DNA of 41,694 bases. Source: Nemertoderma westbladi (taxonomy: Eukaryota > Xenacoelomorpha > Nemertodermatida > Nemertodermatidae). Made by a program: the position numbers and the translations under genes. This document shows positions 11,801 to 26,800 of this stretch, one piece after another. The stretch covers positions 1-41,694 of the forward strand of contig JAUCBJ010000363.1 in assembly GCA_032718475.1 (NCBI GenBank). The letters run 5' to 3'. Positions within the stretch are counted from its first letter, which is position 1. Each line of letters begins with the position of its first letter. The notes beneath the pieces were generated by a model. The model was not told where the DNA came from, did not search any database, and saw nothing but the letters and a program-made list of their open reading frames with translations.

Positions 11801-14800
11801 TCGTTAACTTACCGGCTACAGTAAAGTCATGTAGTAAACGGATCGCTCGTTAACTTACCGGCTACAGTAAAGTCGTGTAGTAAACGGATCGCTCGTTAAC
11901 TTACCGACTACAGTAAAGTCGTGTAGTAAACGGATCGCTCGTTAACTTACCGGCTACAGTAAAGCCGTGTAGTAAACGGATCGCTCGTTAACTTACCGGC
12001 TACAGTAAAGTCGGGTAGTAAACGGATCGCTCGTTAACTTACCGGCTACAGTAAAGTCGTGTAGTAAACGGATCGCTCGTTAACTTACCGGCTACAGTAA
12101 AGTCGGGTAGTAAACGGATCGCTCGTTAACTTACCGGCTACAGTAAAGCCATGTAGTAAACGGATCGCTCGTTAACTTACCGGCTACAGTAAAGCCATGT
12201 AGTAAACGGATCGCTCGTTAACTTACCGGCTACAGTAAAGCCGTGTAGTAAACGGATCGCTCGTTAACTTACCGGCTACAGTAAAGCCATGTAGTAAACG
12301 GATCGCTCGTTAACTTACCGGCTACAGTAAAGCCATGTAGTAAACGGATCGCTCGTTAACTTACCGGCTACAGTAAAGTCGGGTAGTAAACGGATCGCTC
12401 GTTAACTTACCGGCTACAGTAAAGCCATGTAGTAAACGGATCGCTCATTAACTTACCGGTAAAGTCGTGTAGTAAACGGATCGCTCGTTAACTTACCGGC
12501 TACAGTAAAGCCATGTAGTAAACGGATCGCTCGTTAACTTACCGGCTACAGTAAAGCCATGTAGTAAACGGATCGCTCGTTAACTTACCGGCTACAGTAA
12601 AGCCGTGTAGTAAACGGATCGCTCGTTAACTTACCGGCTACAGTAAAGTCGTGTAGTAAACGGATCGCTCGTTAACTTACCGACTACAGTAAAGTCGTGT
12701 AGTAAACGGATCGCTCGTTAACTTACCGGCTACAGTAAAGTCGTGTAGTAAACGGATCGCTCGTTAACTTACCGGCTACAGTAAAGTCGTGTAGTAAACG
12801 GATCGCTCGTTAACTTACCGGTTACAGTAAAGTCGTGTAGTAAACGGATCGCTCGTTAACTTACCGGCTACAGTAAAGTCGTGTAGTAAACGGATCGCTC
12901 GTTAACTTACCGGCTACAGTAAAGTCGTGTAGTAAACGGATCGCTCGTTAACTTACCGGCTACAGTAAAGTCGTGTAGTAAACGGATCGCTCGTTAACTT
13001 ACCGGCTACAGTAAAGTCGTGTAGTAAACGGATCGCTCATTAACTTACCGGTAAAGTCGTGTAGTAAACGGATCGCTCGTTAACTTACCGGCTACAGTAA
13101 AGTCATGTAGTAAACGGATCGCTCGTTAACTTACCGGCTACAGTAAAGTCGTGTAGTAAACGGATCGCTCGTTAACTTACCGACTACAGTAAAGTCGTGT
13201 AGTAAACGGATCGCTCGTTAACTTACCGGCTACAGTAAAGTCGTGTAGTAAACGGATCGCTCGTTAACTTACCGGCTACAGTAAAGCCGTGTAGTAAACG
13301 GATCGCTCGTTAACTTACCGGCTACAGTAAAGTCGTGTAGTAAACGGATCGCTCGTTAACTTACCGGCTACAGTAAAGTCGTGTAGTAAACGGATCGCTC
13401 GTTAACTTACCGGCTACAGTAAAGTCGTGTAGTAAACGGATCGCTCGTTAACTTACCGGCTACAGTAAAGTCGTGTAGTAAACGGATCGCTCGTTAACTT
13501 ACCGGCTACAGTAAAGCCGTGTAGTAAACGGATCGCTCGTTAACTTACCGGCTACAGTAAAGTCGTGTAGTAAACGGATCGCTCGTTAACTTACCGGCTA
13601 CAGTAAAGCCGTGTAGTAAATGGATCGCTCGGTAACTCACCGGTAAAGCCGTGTAGTAAACGGATCGCTCGTTAACTTACCGGCTACAGTAAAGTCGTGT
13701 AGTAAACGGATCGCTCGTTAACTTACCGGCTACAGTAAAGTCGTGTAGTAAACGGATCGCTCGTTAACTTACCGGTAAAGTCGTGTAGTAAACGGATCGC
13801 TCGTTAACTTACCGGCTACAGTAAAGCCGTGTAGTAAACGGATCGCTCGTTAACTTACCGGCTACAGTAAAGTCGTGTAGTAAACGGATCGCTCGTTAAC
13901 TTACCGGCTACAGTAAAGTCGTGTAGTAAACGGATCGCTCGTTAACTTACCGGCTACAGTAAAGCCGTGTAGTAAACGGATCGCTCGTTAACTTACCGGC
14001 TACAGTAAAGCCGTGTAGTAAATGGATCGCTCGGTAACTCACCGGTAAAGCCGTGTAGTAAACGGATCGCTTGTTAACTTACCGGCTACAGTAAAGCCGT
14101 GTAGTAAACGGATCGCTCGTTAACTTACCGGCTACAGTAAAGTCGTGTAGTAAACGGATCGCTCGTTAACTTACCGGCTACAGTAAAGCCGTGTAGTAAA
14201 CGGATCGCTCGTTAACTTACCGGCTACAGTAAAGTCGTGTAGCAAACGGATCGCTCATTAACTTACCGGCTACAGTAAAGCCGTGTAGTAAACGGATCGC
14301 TCGTTAACTTACCGGCTACAGTAAAGTCGTGTAGTAAACGGATCGCTCGTTAACTTACCGGCTACAGTAAAGCCGTGTAGTAAACGGATCGCTCGTTAAC
14401 TTACCGGCTACAGTAAAGCCGTGTAGTAAACGGATCGCTCGTTAACTTACCGGCTACAGTAAAGCCGTGTAGTAAACGGATCGCTCGTTAACTTACCGGC
14501 TACAGTAAAGCCGTGTAGTAAACGGATCGCTCGGTAACTTACCGGCTACAGTAAAGTCGTGTAGTAAACGGATCGCTCGTTAACTTACCGGCTACAGTAA
14601 AGTCGTGTAGTAAACGGATCGCTCGTTAACTTACCGGCTACAGTAAAGCCGTGTAGTAAACGGATCGCTCGGTAACTTACCGGCTACAGTAAAGTCGTGT
14701 AGTAAACGGATCGCTCGTTAACTTACCGGCTACAGTAAAGCCGTGTAGTAAACGGATCGCTCGTTAACTTACCGGCTACAGTAAAGCCGTGTAGTAAACG

Positions 14801-17800
14801 GATCGCTCGGTAACTTACCGGCTACAGTAAAGTCGTGTAGTAAACGGATCGCTCGTTAACTTACCGGCTACAGTAAAGTCGTGTAGTAAACGGATCGCTC
14901 ATTAACTTACCGGCTACAGTAAAGCCGTGTAGTAAACGGATCGCTCGTTAACTTACCGGCTACAGTAAAGTCGTGTAGTAAACGGATCGCTCATTAACTT
15001 ACCGGCTACAGTAAAGCCGTGTAGTAAACGGATCGCTCGTTAACTTACCGGCTACAGTAAAGCCGTGTAGTAAACGGATCGCTCGGTAACTTACCGGTAC
15101 AGTAAAGTCGTGTAGTAAACGGATCGCTCGTTAACTTACCGGCTACAGTAAAGTCGTGTAGTAAACGGATCGCTCATTAACTTACCGGCTACAGTAAAGT
15201 CGTGTAGTAAACGGATCGCTCGGTAACTTACCGGCTACAGTAAAGTCGTGTAGTAAACGGATCGCTCGTTAACTTACCGGCTACAGTAAAGTCGTGTAGT
15301 AAACGGATCGCTCGTTAACTTACCGGCTACAGTAAAGTCGTGTAGTAAACGGATCGCTCATTAACTTACCGGCTACAGTAAAGCCGTGTAGTAAACGGAT
15401 CGCTTGTTAACTTACCGGCTACAGTAAAGCCGTGTAGTAAACGGATCGCTCGTTAACTTACCGGCTACAGTAAAGCCGTGTAGTAAACGGATCGCTCATT
15501 AACTTACCGGTAAAGCCGTGTAGTAAATGGATCGCTCGGTAACTCACCGGTAAAGCCGTGTAGTAAACGGATCGCTCGTTAACTTACCGGCTACAGTAAA
15601 GTCGTGTAGTAAACGGATCGCTCGTTAACTTACCGGTAAAGTCGTGTAGTAAACGGATCGCTCGTTAACTTACCGGCTACAGTAAAGCCGTGTAGTAAAC
15701 GGATCGCTCGTTAACTTACCGGCTACAGTAAAGTCGTGTAGTAAACGGATCGCTTGTTAACTTACCGGCTACAGTAAAGCCGTGTAGTAAACGGATCGCT
15801 CGTTAACTTACCGGCTACAGTAAAGCCGTGTAGTAAACGGATCGCTCATTAACTTACCGGTAAAGCCGTGTAGTAAACGGATCGCTCATTAACTTACCGG
15901 CTACAGTAAAGTCGTGTAGTAAACGGATCGCTCGTTAACTTACCGGCTACAGTAAAGCCGTGTAGTAAACGGATCGCTCGGTAACTTACCGGCTACAGTA
16001 AAGTCGTGTAGTAAACGGATCGCTCGTTAACTTACCGGCTACAGTAAAGCCGTGTAGTAAACGGATCGCTCGTTAACTTACCGGCTACAGTAAAGCCGTG
16101 TAGTAAACGGATCGCTCGGTAACTTACCGGCTACAGTAAAGTCGTGTAGTAAACGGATCGCTCGTTAACTTACCGGCTACAGTAAAGTCGTGTAGTAAAC
16201 GGATCGCTCATTAACTTACCGGCTACAGTAAAGCCGTGTAGTAAACGGATCGCTCGTTAACTTACCGGCTACAGTAAAGTCGTGTAGTAAACGGATCGCT
16301 CATTAACTTACCGGCTACAGTAAAGCCGTGTAGTAAACGGATCGCTCGTTAACTTACCGGCTACAGTAAAGCCGTGTAGTAAACGGATCGCTCGGTAACT
16401 TACCGGCTACAGTAAAGTCGTGTAGTAAACGGATCGCTCGTTAACTTACCGGCTACAGTAAAGTCGTGTAGTAAACGGATCGCTCATTAACTTACCGGCT
16501 ACAGTAAAGTCGTGTAGTAAACGGATCGCTCGGTAACTTACCGGCTACAGTAAAGTCGTGTAGTAAACGGATCGCTCGTTAACTTACCGGCTACAGTAAA
16601 GTCGTGTAGTAAACGGATCGCTCGTTAACTTACCGGCTACAGTAAAGTCGTGTAGTAAACGGATCGCTCATTAACTTACCGGCTACAGTAAAGCCGTGTA
16701 GTAAACGGATCGCTTGTTAACTTACCGGCTACAGTAAAGCCGTGTAGTAAACGGATCGCTCGTTAACTTACCGGCTACAGTAAAGCCGTGTAGTAAACGG
16801 ATCGCTCATTAACTTACCGGTAAAGCCGTGTAGTAAACGGATCGCTCATTAACTTACCGGCTACAGTAAAGCCGTGTAGTAAACGGATCGCTTGTTAACT
16901 TACCGGCTACAGTAAAGCCGTGTAGTAAACGGATCGCTCGTTAACTTACCGGCTACAGTAAAGCCGTGTAGTAAACGGATCGCTCATTAACTTACCGGTA
17001 AAGCCGTGTAGTAAACGGATCGCTCATTAACTTACCGGCTACAGTAAAGTCGTGTAGTAAACGGATCGCTCGTTAACTTACCGGCTACAGTAAAGTCGTG
17101 TAGTAAACGGATCGCTCGTTAACTTACCGGCTACAGTAAAGTCGTGTAGTAAACGGATCGCTCGTTAACTTACCGGCTACAGTAAAGCCGTGTAGTAAAC
17201 GGATCGCTCGTTAACTTACCGGCTACAGTAAAGTCGTGTAGTAAACGGATCGCTCGTTAACTTACCGGCTACAGTAAAGTCGTGTAGTAAACGGATCGCT
17301 CGTTAACTTACCGACTACAGTAAAGTCGTGTAGTAAACGGATCGCTCGTTAACTTACCGGCTACAGTAAAGCCGTGTAGTAAACGGATCGCTCGTTAACT
17401 TACCGGCTACAGTAAAGCCGTGTAGTAAACGGATCGCTCGTTAACTTACCGGCTACAGTAAAGTCGTGTAGTAAACGGATCGCTCGTTAACTTACCGGCT
17501 ACAGTAAAGTCGTGTAGTAAACGGATCGCTCGTTAACTTACCGGCTACAGTAAAGCCGTGTAGTAAACGGATCGCTCGTTAACTTACCGGCTACAGTAAA
17601 GTCGTGTAGTAAACGGATCGCTCGTTAACTTACCGGCTACAGTAAAGTCGTGTAGTAAACGGATCGCTCGTTAACTTACCGGCTACAGTAAAGTCGTGTA
17701 GTAAACGGATCGCTCGTTAACTTACCGGCTACAGTAAAGTCGTGTAGTAAACGGATCGCTCGTTAACTTACCGGCTACAGTAAAGCCGTGTAGTAAACGG

Positions 17801-20800
17801 ATCGCTCGTTAACTTACCGGCTACAGTAAAGTCGTGTAGTAAACGGATCGCTCGTTAACTTACCGGCTACAGTAAAGTCGTGTAGTAAACGGATCGCTCA
17901 TTAACTTACCGGCTACAGTAAAGTCGTGTAGTAAACGGATCGCTCGGTAACTTACCGGCTACAGTAAAGTCGTGTAGTAAACGGATCGCTCGTTAACTTA
18001 CCGGCTACAGTAAAGTCGTGTAGTAAACGGATCGCTCGTTAACTTACCGGCTACAGTAAAGTCGTGTAGTAAACGGATCGCTCATTAACTTACCGGCTAC
18101 AGTAAAGCCGTGTAGTAAACGGATCGCTTGTTAACTTACCGGCTACAGTAAAGCCGTGTAGTAAACGGATCGCTCGTTAACTTACCGGCTACAGTAAAGC
18201 CGTGTAGTAAACGGATCGCTCATTAACTTACCGGTAAAGCCGTGTAGTAAACGGATCGCTCATTAACTTACCGGCTACAGTAAAGCCGTGTAGTAAACGG
18301 ATCGCTTGTTAACTTACCGGCTACAGTAAAGCCGTGTAGTAAACGGATCGCTCGTTAACTTACCGGCTACAGTAAAGCCGTGTAGTAAACGGATCGCTCA
18401 TTAACTTACCGGTAAAGCCGTGTAGTAAACGGATCGCTCGTTAACTTACCGGCTACAGTAAAGCCGTGTAGTAAACGGATCGCTCATTAACTTACCGGTA
18501 AAGCCGTGTAGTAAACGGATCGCTCATTAACTTACCGACTACAGTAAAGTCGTGTAGTAAACGGATCGCTCGTTAACTTACCGGCTACAGTAAAGCCGTG
18601 TAGTAAACGGATCGCTCATTAACTTACCGACTACAGTAAAGTCGTGTAGTAAACGGATCGCTCGTTAACTTACCGGCTACAGTAAAGCCGTGTAGTAAAC
18701 GGATCGCTCATTAACTTACCGACTACAGTAAAGCCGTGTAGTAAACGGATCGCTCGTTAACTTACCGGCTACAGTAAAGCCGTGTAGTAAATGGATCGCT
18801 CGGTAACTCACCGGTAAAGCCGTGTAGTAAACGGATCGCTCGTTAACTTACCGGCTACAGTAAAGTCGTGTAGTAAACGGATCGCTCGTTAACTTACCGG
18901 CTACAGTAAAGTCGTGTAGTAAACGGATCGCTCGTTAACTTACCGGTAAAGTCGTGTAGTAAACGGATCGCTCGTTAACTTACCGGCTACAGTAAAGCCG
19001 TGTAGTAAACGGATCGCTCGTTAACTTACCGGCTACAGTAAAGTCGTGTAGTAAACGGATCGCTCGTTAACTTACCGGCTACAGTAAAGTCGTGTAGTAA
19101 ACGGATCGCTCGTTAACTTACCGGCTACAGTAAAGCCGTGTAGTAAACGGATCGCTCGTTAACTTACCGGCTACAGTAAAGCCGTGTAGTAAATGGATCG
19201 CTCGGTAACTCACCGGTAAAGCCGTGTAGTAAACGGATCGCTTGTTAACTTACCGGCTACAGTAAAGCCGTGTAGTAAACGGATCGCTCGTTAACTTACC
19301 GGCTACAGTAAAGTCGTGTAGTAAACGGATCGCTCGTTAACTTACCGGCTACAGTAAAGCCGTGTAGTAAACGGATCGCTCGTTAACTTACCGGCTACAG
19401 TAAAGTCGTGTAGCAAACGGATCGCTCATTAACTTACCGGCTACAGTAAAGCCGTGTAGTAAACGGATCGCTCGTTAACTTACCGGCTACAGTAAAGTCG
19501 TGTAGTAAACGGATCGCTCGTTAACTTACCGGCTACAGTAAAGCCGTGTAGTAAACGGATCGCTCGTTAACTTACCGGCTACAGTAAAGCCGTGTAGTAA
19601 ACGGATCGCTCGTTAACTTACCGGCTACAGTAAAGCCGTGTAGTAAACGGATCGCTCGTTAACTTACCGGCTACAGTAAAGCCGTGTAGTAAACGGATCG
19701 CTCGGTAACTTACCGGCTACAGTAAAGTCGTGTAGTAAACGGATCGCTCGTTAACTTACCGGCTACAGTAAAGTCGTGTAGTAAACGGATCGCTCGTTAA
19801 CTTACCGGCTACAGTAAAGCCGTGTAGTAAACGGATCGCTCGGTAACTTACCGGCTACAGTAAAGTCGTGTAGTAAACGGATCGCTCGTTAACTTACCGG
19901 CTACAGTAAAGCCGTGTAGTAAACGGATCGCTCGTTAACTTACCGGCTACAGTAAAGCCGTGTAGTAAACGGATCGCTCGGTAACTTACCGGCTACAGTA
20001 AAGTCGTGTAGTAAACGGATCGCTCGTTAACTTACCGGCTACAGTAAAGTCGTGTAGTAAACGGATCGCTCATTAACTTACCGGCTACAGTAAAGCCGTG
20101 TAGTAAACGGATCGCTCGTTAACTTACCGGCTACAGTAAAGTCGTGTAGTAAACGGATCGCTCATTAACTTACCGGCTACAGTAAAGCCGTGTAGTAAAC
20201 GGATCGCTCGTTAACTTACCGGCTACAGTAAAGCCGTGTAGTAAACGGATCGCTCGGTAACTTACCGGCTACAGTAAAGTCGTGTAGTAAACGGATCGCT
20301 CGTTAACTTACCGGCTACAGTAAAGTCGTGTAGTAAACGGATCGCTCATTAACTTACCGGCTACAGTAAAGTCGTGTAGTAAACGGATCGCTCGGTAACT
20401 TACCGGCTACAGTAAAGTCGTGTAGTAAACGGATCGCTCGTTAACTTACCGGCTACAGTAAAGTCGTGTAGTAAACGGATCGCTCGTTAACTTACCGGCT
20501 ACAGTAAAGTCGTGTAGTAAACGGATCGCTCATTAACTTACCGGCTACAGTAAAGCCGTGTAGTAAACGGATCGCTTGTTAACTTACCGGCTACAGTAAA
20601 GCCGTGTAGTAAACGGATCGCTCGTTAACTTACCGGCTACAGTAAAGCCGTGTAGTAAACGGATCGCTCATTAACTTACCGGTAAAGCCGTGTAGTAAAC
20701 GGATCGCTCATTAACTTACCGGCTACAGTAAAGCCGTGTAGTAAACGGATCGCTTGTTAACTTACCGGCTACAGTAAAGCCGTGTAGTAAACGGATCGCT

Positions 20801-23800
20801 CGTTAACTTACCGGCTACAGTAAAGCCGTGTAGTAAACGGATCGCTCATTAACTTACCGGTAAAGCCGTGTAGTAAACGGATCGCTCGTTAACTTACCGG
20901 CTACAGTAAAGCCGTGTAGTAAACGGATCGCTCATTAACTTACCGGTAAAGCCGTGTAGTAAACGGATCGCTCATTAACTTACCGACTACAGTAAAGTCG
21001 TGTAGTAAACGGATCGCTCGTTAACTTACCGGCTACAGTAAAGCCGTGTAGTAAACGGATCGCTCATTAACTTACCGACTACAGTAAAGTCGTGTAGTAA
21101 ACGGATCGCTCGTTAACTTACCGGCTACAGTAAAGCCGTGTAGTAAACGGATCGCTCATTAACTTACCGACTACAGTAAAGTCGTGTAGTAAACGGATCG
21201 CTCGTTAACTTACCGGCTACAGTAAAGCCGTGTAGTAAACGGATCGCTCATTAACTTACCGACTACAGTAAAGTCGTGTAGTAAACGGATCGCTCATTAA
21301 CTTACCGGCTACAGTAAAGCCGTGTAGTAAACGGATCGCTCGTTAACTTACCGGCTACAGTAAAGTCGTGTAGTAAACGGATCGCTCGTTAACTTACCGG
21401 CTACAGTAAAGTCGTGTAGTAAACGGATCGCTCGTTAACTTACCGACTACAGTAAAGTCGTGTAGTAAACGGATCGCTCGTTAACTTACCGGCTACAGTA
21501 AAGCCGTGTAGTAAACGGATCGCTCGTTAACTTACCGGCTACAGTAAAGCCGTGTAGTAAACGGATCGCTCGTTAACTTACCGGCTACAGTAAAGTCGTG
21601 TAGTAAACGGATCGCTCGTTAACTTACCGGCTACAGTAAAGTCGTGTAGTAAACGGATCGCTCGTTAACTTACCGGCTACAGTAAAGCCGTGTAGTAAAC
21701 GGATCGCTCGTTAACTTACCGGCTACAGTAAAGTCGTGTAGTAAACGGATCGCTCGTTAACTTACCGGCTACAGTAAAGTCGTGTAGTAAACGGATCGCT
21801 CGTTAACTTACCGGCTACAGTAAAGTCGTGTAGTAAACGGATCGCTCGTTAACTTACCGGCTACAGTAAAGTCGTGTAGTAAACGGATCGCTCGTTAACT
21901 TACCGGCTACAGTAAAGCCGTGTAGTAAACGGATCGCTCGTTAACTTACCGGCTACAGTAAAGTCGTGTAGTAAACGGATCGCTCGTTAACTTACCGGCT
22001 ACAGTAAAGCCGTGTAGTAAATGGATCGCTCGGTAACTCACCGGTAAAGCCGTGTAGTAAACGGATCGCTCGTTAACTTACCGGCTACAGTAAAGTCGTG
22101 TAGTAAACGGATCGCTCGTTAACTTACCGGCTACAGTAAAGTCGTGTAGTAAACGGATCGCTCGTTAACTTACCGGTAAAGTCGTGTAGTAAACGGATCG
22201 CTCGTTAACTTACCGGCTACAGTAAAGCCGTGTAGTAAACGGATCGCTCGTTAACTTACCGGCTACAGTAAAGTCGTGTAGTAAACGGATCGCTCGTTAA
22301 CTTACCGGCTACAGTAAAGTCGTGTAGTAAACGGATCGCTCGTTAACTTACCGGCTACAGTAAAGCCGTGTAGTAAACGGATCGCTCGTTAACTTACCGG
22401 CTACAGTAAAGCCGTGTAGTAAATGGATCGCTCGGTAACTCACCGGTAAAGCCGTGTAGTAAACGGATCGCTTGTTAACTTACCGGCTACAGTAAAGCCG
22501 TGTAGTAAACGGATCGCTCGTTAACTTACCGGCTACAGTAAAGTCGTGTAGTAAACGGATCGCTCGTTAACTTACCGGCTACAGTAAAGCCGTGTAGTAA
22601 ACGGATCGCTCGTTAACTTACCGGCTACAGTAAAGTCGTGTAGCAAACGGATCGCTCATTAACTTACCGGCTACAGTAAAGCCGTGTAGTAAACGGATCG
22701 CTCGTTAACTTACCGGCTACAGTAAAGTCGTGTAGTAAACGGATCGCTCGTTAACTTACCGGCTACAGTAAAGCCGTGTAGTAAACGGATCGCTCGTTAA
22801 CTTACCGGCTACAGTAAAGCCGTGTAGTAAACGGATCGCTCGTTAACTTACCGGCTACAGTAAAGCCGTGTAGTAAACGGATCGCTCGTTAACTTACCGG
22901 CTACAGTAAAGCCGTGTAGTAAACGGATCGCTCGGTAACTTACCGGCTACAGTAAAGTCGTGTAGTAAACGGATCGCTCGTTAACTTACCGGCTACAGTA
23001 AAGTCGTGTAGTAAACGGATCGCTCGTTAACTTACCGGCTACAGTAAAGCCGTGTAGTAAACGGATCGCTCGGTAACTTACCGGCTACAGTAAAGTCGTG
23101 TAGTAAACGGATCGCTCGTTAACTTACCGGCTACAGTAAAGCCGTGTAGTAAACGGATCGCTCGTTAACTTACCGGCTACAGTAAAGCCGTGTAGTAAAC
23201 GGATCGCTCGGTAACTTACCGGCTACAGTAAAGTCGTGTAGTAAACGGATCGCTCGTTAACTTACCGGCTACAGTAAAGTCGTGTAGTAAACGGATCGCT
23301 CATTAACTTACCGGCTACAGTAAAGCCGTGTAGTAAACGGATCGCTCGTTAACTTACCGGCTACAGTAAAGTCGTGTAGTAAACGGATCGCTCATTAACT
23401 TACCGGCTACAGTAAAGCCGTGTAGTAAACGGATCGCTCGTTAACTTACCGGCTACAGTAAAGCCGTGTAGTAAACGGATCGCTCGGTAACTTACCGGCT
23501 ACAGTAAAGTCGTGTAGTAAACGGATCGCTCGTTAACTTACCGGCTACAGTAAAGTCGTGTAGTAAACGGATCGCTCATTAACTTACCGGCTACAGTAAA
23601 GTCGTGTAGTAAACGGATCGCTCGGTAACTTACCGGCTACAGTAAAGTCGTGTAGTAAACGGATCGCTCGTTAACTTACCGGCTACAGTAAAGTCGTGTA
23701 GTAAACGGATCGCTCGTTAACTTACCGGCTACAGTAAAGTCGTGTAGTAAACGGATCGCTCATTAACTTACCGGCTACAGTAAAGCCGTGTAGTAAACGG

Positions 23801-26800
23801 ATCGCTTGTTAACTTACCGGCTACAGTAAAGCCGTGTAGTAAACGGATCGCTCGTTAACTTACCGGCTACAGTAAAGCCGTGTAGTAAACGGATCGCTCA
23901 TTAACTTACCGGTAAAGCCGTGTAGTAAACGGATCGCTCATTAACTTACCGGCTACAGTAAAGCCGTGTAGTAAACGGATCGCTTGTTAACTTACCGGCT
24001 ACAGTAAAGCCGTGTAGTAAACGGATCGCTCGTTAACTTACCGGCTACAGTAAAGCCGTGTAGTAAACGGATCGCTCATTAACTTACCGGTAAAGCCGTG
24101 TAGTAAACGGATCGCTCGTTAACTTACCGGCTACAGTAAAGCCGTGTAGTAAACGGATCGCTCATTAACTTACCGGTAAAGCCGTGTAGTAAACGGATCG
24201 CTCATTAACTTACCGACTACAGTAAAGTCGTGTAGTAAACGGATCGCTCGTTAACTTACCGGCTACAGTAAAGCCGTGTAGTAAACGGATCGCTCATTAA
24301 CTTACCGACTACAGTAAAGTCGTGTAGTAAACGGATCGCTCGTTAACTTACCGGCTACAGTAAAGCCGTGTAGTAAACGGATCGCTCATTAACTTACCGA
24401 CTACAGTAAAGCCGTGTAGTAAACGGATCGCTCGTTAACTTACCGGCTACAGTAAAGCCGTGTAGTAAATGGATCGCTCGGTAACTCACCGGTAAAGCCG
24501 TGTAGTAAACGGATCGCTCGTTAACTTACCGGCTACAGTAAAGTCGTGTAGTAAACGGATCGCTCGTTAACTTACCGGCTACAGTAAAGTCGTGTAGTAA
24601 ACGGATCGCTCGTTAACTTACCGGTAAAGTCGTGTAGTAAACGGATCGCTCGTTAACTTACCGGCTACAGTAAAGCCGTGTAGTAAACGGATCGCTCGTT
24701 AACTTACCGGCTACAGTAAAGTCGTGTAGTAAACGGATCGCTCGTTAACTTACCGGCTACAGTAAAGTCGTGTAGTAAACGGATCGCTCGTTAACTTACC
24801 GGCTACAGTAAAGCCGTGTAGTAAACGGATCGCTCGTTAACTTACCGGCTACAGTAAAGCCGTGTAGTAAATGGATCGCTCGGTAACTCACCGGTAAAGC
24901 CGTGTAGTAAACGGATCGCTTGTTAACTTACCGGCTACAGTAAAGCCGTGTAGTAAACGGATCGCTCGTTAACTTACCGGCTACAGTAAAGTCGTGTAGT
25001 AAACGGATCGCTCGTTAACTTACCGGCTACAGTAAAGCCGTGTAGTAAACGGATCGCTCGTTAACTTACCGGCTACAGTAAAGTCGTGTAGCAAACGGAT
25101 CGCTCATTAACTTACCGGCTACAGTAAAGCCGTGTAGTAAACGGATCGCTCGTTAACTTACCGGCTACAGTAAAGTCGTGTAGTAAACGGATCGCTCGTT
25201 AACTTACCGGCTACAGTAAAGCCGTGTAGTAAACGGATCGCTCGTTAACTTACCGGCTACAGTAAAGCCGTGTAGTAAACGGATCGCTCGTTAACTTACC
25301 GGCTACAGTAAAGCCGTGTAGTAAACGGATCGCTCGTTAACTTACCGGCTACAGTAAAGCCGTGTAGTAAACGGATCGCTCGGTAACTTACCGGCTACAG
25401 TAAAGTCGTGTAGTAAACGGATCGCTCGTTAACTTACCGGCTACAGTAAAGTCGTGTAGTAAACGGATCGCTCGTTAACTTACCGGCTACAGTAAAGCCG
25501 TGTAGTAAACGGATCGCTCGGTAACTTACCGGCTACAGTAAAGTCGTGTAGTAAACGGATCGCTCGTTAACTTACCGGCTACAGTAAAGCCGTGTAGTAA
25601 ACGGATCGCTCGTTAACTTACCGGCTACAGTAAAGCCGTGTAGTAAACGGATCGCTCGGTAACTTACCGGCTACAGTAAAGTCGTGTAGTAAACGGATCG
25701 CTCGTTAACTTACCGGCTACAGTAAAGTCGTGTAGTAAACGGATCGCTCATTAACTTACCGGCTACAGTAAAGCCGTGTAGTAAACGGATCGCTCGTTAA
25801 CTTACCGGCTACAGTAAAGTCGTGTAGTAAACGGATCGCTCATTAACTTACCGGCTACAGTAAAGCCGTGTAGTAAACGGATCGCTCGTTAACTTACCGG
25901 CTACAGTAAAGCCGTGTAGTAAACGGATCGCTCGGTAACTTACCGGCTACAGTAAAGTCGTGTAGTAAACGGATCGCTCGTTAACTTACCGGCTACAGTA
26001 AAGTCGTGTAGTAAACGGATCGCTCATTAACTTACCGGCTACAGTAAAGTCGTGTAGTAAACGGATCGCTCGGTAACTTACCGGCTACAGTAAAGTCGTG
26101 TAGTAAACGGATCGCTCGTTAACTTACCGGCTACAGTAAAGTCGTGTAGTAAACGGATCGCTCGTTAACTTACCGGCTACAGTAAAGTCGTGTAGTAAAC
26201 GGATCGCTCATTAACTTACCGGCTACAGTAAAGCCGTGTAGTAAACGGATCGCTTGTTAACTTACCGGCTACAGTAAAGCCGTGTAGTAAACGGATCGCT
26301 CGTTAACTTACCGGCTACAGTAAAGCCGTGTAGTAAACGGATCGCTCATTAACTTACCGGTAAAGCCGTGTAGTAAACGGATCGCTCATTAACTTACCGG
26401 CTACAGTAAAGCCGTGTAGTAAACGGATCGCTTGTTAACTTACCGGCTACAGTAAAGCCGTGTAGTAAACGGATCGCTCGTTAACTTACCGGCTACAGTA
26501 AAGCCGTGTAGTAAACGGATCGCTCATTAACTTACCGGTAAAGCCGTGTAGTAAACGGATCGCTCGTTAACTTACCGGCTACAGTAAAGCCGTGTAGTAA
26601 ACGGATCGCTCATTAACTTACCGGTAAAGCCGTGTAGTAAACGGATCGCTCATTAACTTACCGACTACAGTAAAGTCGTGTAGTAAACGGATCGCTCGTT
26701 AACTTACCGGCTACAGTAAAGCCGTGTAGTAAACGGATCGCTCATTAACTTACCGACTACAGTAAAGTCGTGTAGTAAACGGATCGCTCGTTAACTTACC

